From Microcystis wesenbergii FACHB-1317 (GTDB taxonomy: Bacteria; Cyanobacteriota; Cyanobacteriia; Cyanobacteriales; Microcystaceae): a stretch of 64,000 nt of DNA. The notes beneath the pieces are model-generated. The model saw only the letters and a program-made list of their open reading frames with translations. It was not told the origin of the DNA and made no database searches. The stretch covers positions 1 through 64,000 of the forward strand of contig NZ_JACJQV010000111.1 of NCBI RefSeq assembly GCF_014696875.1, written 5' to 3'. The position numbers were made by a program, and so were the translations under genes. Positions 63,921 to 64,000 of this stretch are shown here, piece after piece (position 1 is the first letter of the stretch; each line of letters starts with the position of its first letter).

Positions 63921-64000
63921 ATTTTCCTCTATGGTGAACTATGTTTTCTAAGAACGCCAGGTCTGACTCTGGTTTCTTGAATAATTTTTAAATCGTTACT

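Overview
The window looks like chromosome of a bloom-forming unicellular cyanobacterium, most likely Microcystis (M. aeruginosa-like). The reasons are the photosynthesis and carotenoid genes (ycf37-like TPR protein, crtP-crtB), a phytochrome-Rcp1 pair, a RuBisCO-like MtnW, AT-rich DNA dotted with GCGATCGC (HIP1) octamers, and many small repeats, MITE-like elements, toxin-antitoxin (TA) modules and gene fragments. The assignment is by family recognition; no database search was run.

Region 1 (1-7.2 kb) is accessory DNA. It holds a decayed copy of a gene pair that is intact at 55.5-56.5 kb, a broken UPF0175/DUF3368 TA pair, a Septu-like ATPase-HNH defence pair, two exopolysaccharide genes (glycosyltransferase and O-antigen polymerase/ligase), a HicBA module bracketed by 75-bp direct repeats, a dead antitoxin/ParE-type pair, a stray 3' fragment of pheT and a 5' fragment of a pirin gene.

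Region 2 (7.2-25.9 kb) is the main find: a dispersed but complete minimal enediyne-type polyketide cassette. All five hallmark genes lie on the minus strand: E4/UnbV (7268-9166), E3/UnbL DUF1702 (9218-10270), the hot-dog thioesterase E10 (13072-13503), the iterative PKS PksE with KS-AT-ACP-KR-DH-PPTase (16837-22776) and E5/UnbU (22861-23820). A histidine-rich membrane protein sits 49 bp downstream of the PKS. Plus-strand material is interleaved: a DevB-DevC exporter lacking its ATPase, an SCP2-like protein and an Rpn nuclease with an internal small ORF and tandem copies of it, with a PIN TA pair between them on the minus strand. The block is flanked by ~135-bp direct repeats. The left one is a pirin 5' fragment and the right one starts the intact pirin gene (25990-26682), so the cassette looks like an integrated, potentially excisable island.

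Region 3 (26-47 kb) is mostly core genome: crtP-crtB, a 21-bp tandem repeat array, a P-type calcium ATPase coupled to an SLC13-type permease, Ycf37, a REC-GGDEF/solute-binding operon, a Ski2-like helicase, TPR, YceD, GT9 and M23 proteins and serS. Two near-identical 238-239-bp MITE-like elements with 4-bp target duplications lie at 27767-28005 and 46512-46749.

Region 4 (47-64 kb) contains mtnW (methionine salvage), a CapD/FlaA1-like dehydratase, a CobW GTPase, an M3 oligopeptidase, two unknown genes whose fragments recur at the start of the window, a phytochrome with its overlapping response regulator and a third REC-kinase, an SDR, a double-domain QueD, and a HicB-like/hypothetical pair. No tRNA, rRNA or CRISPR array was recognised.
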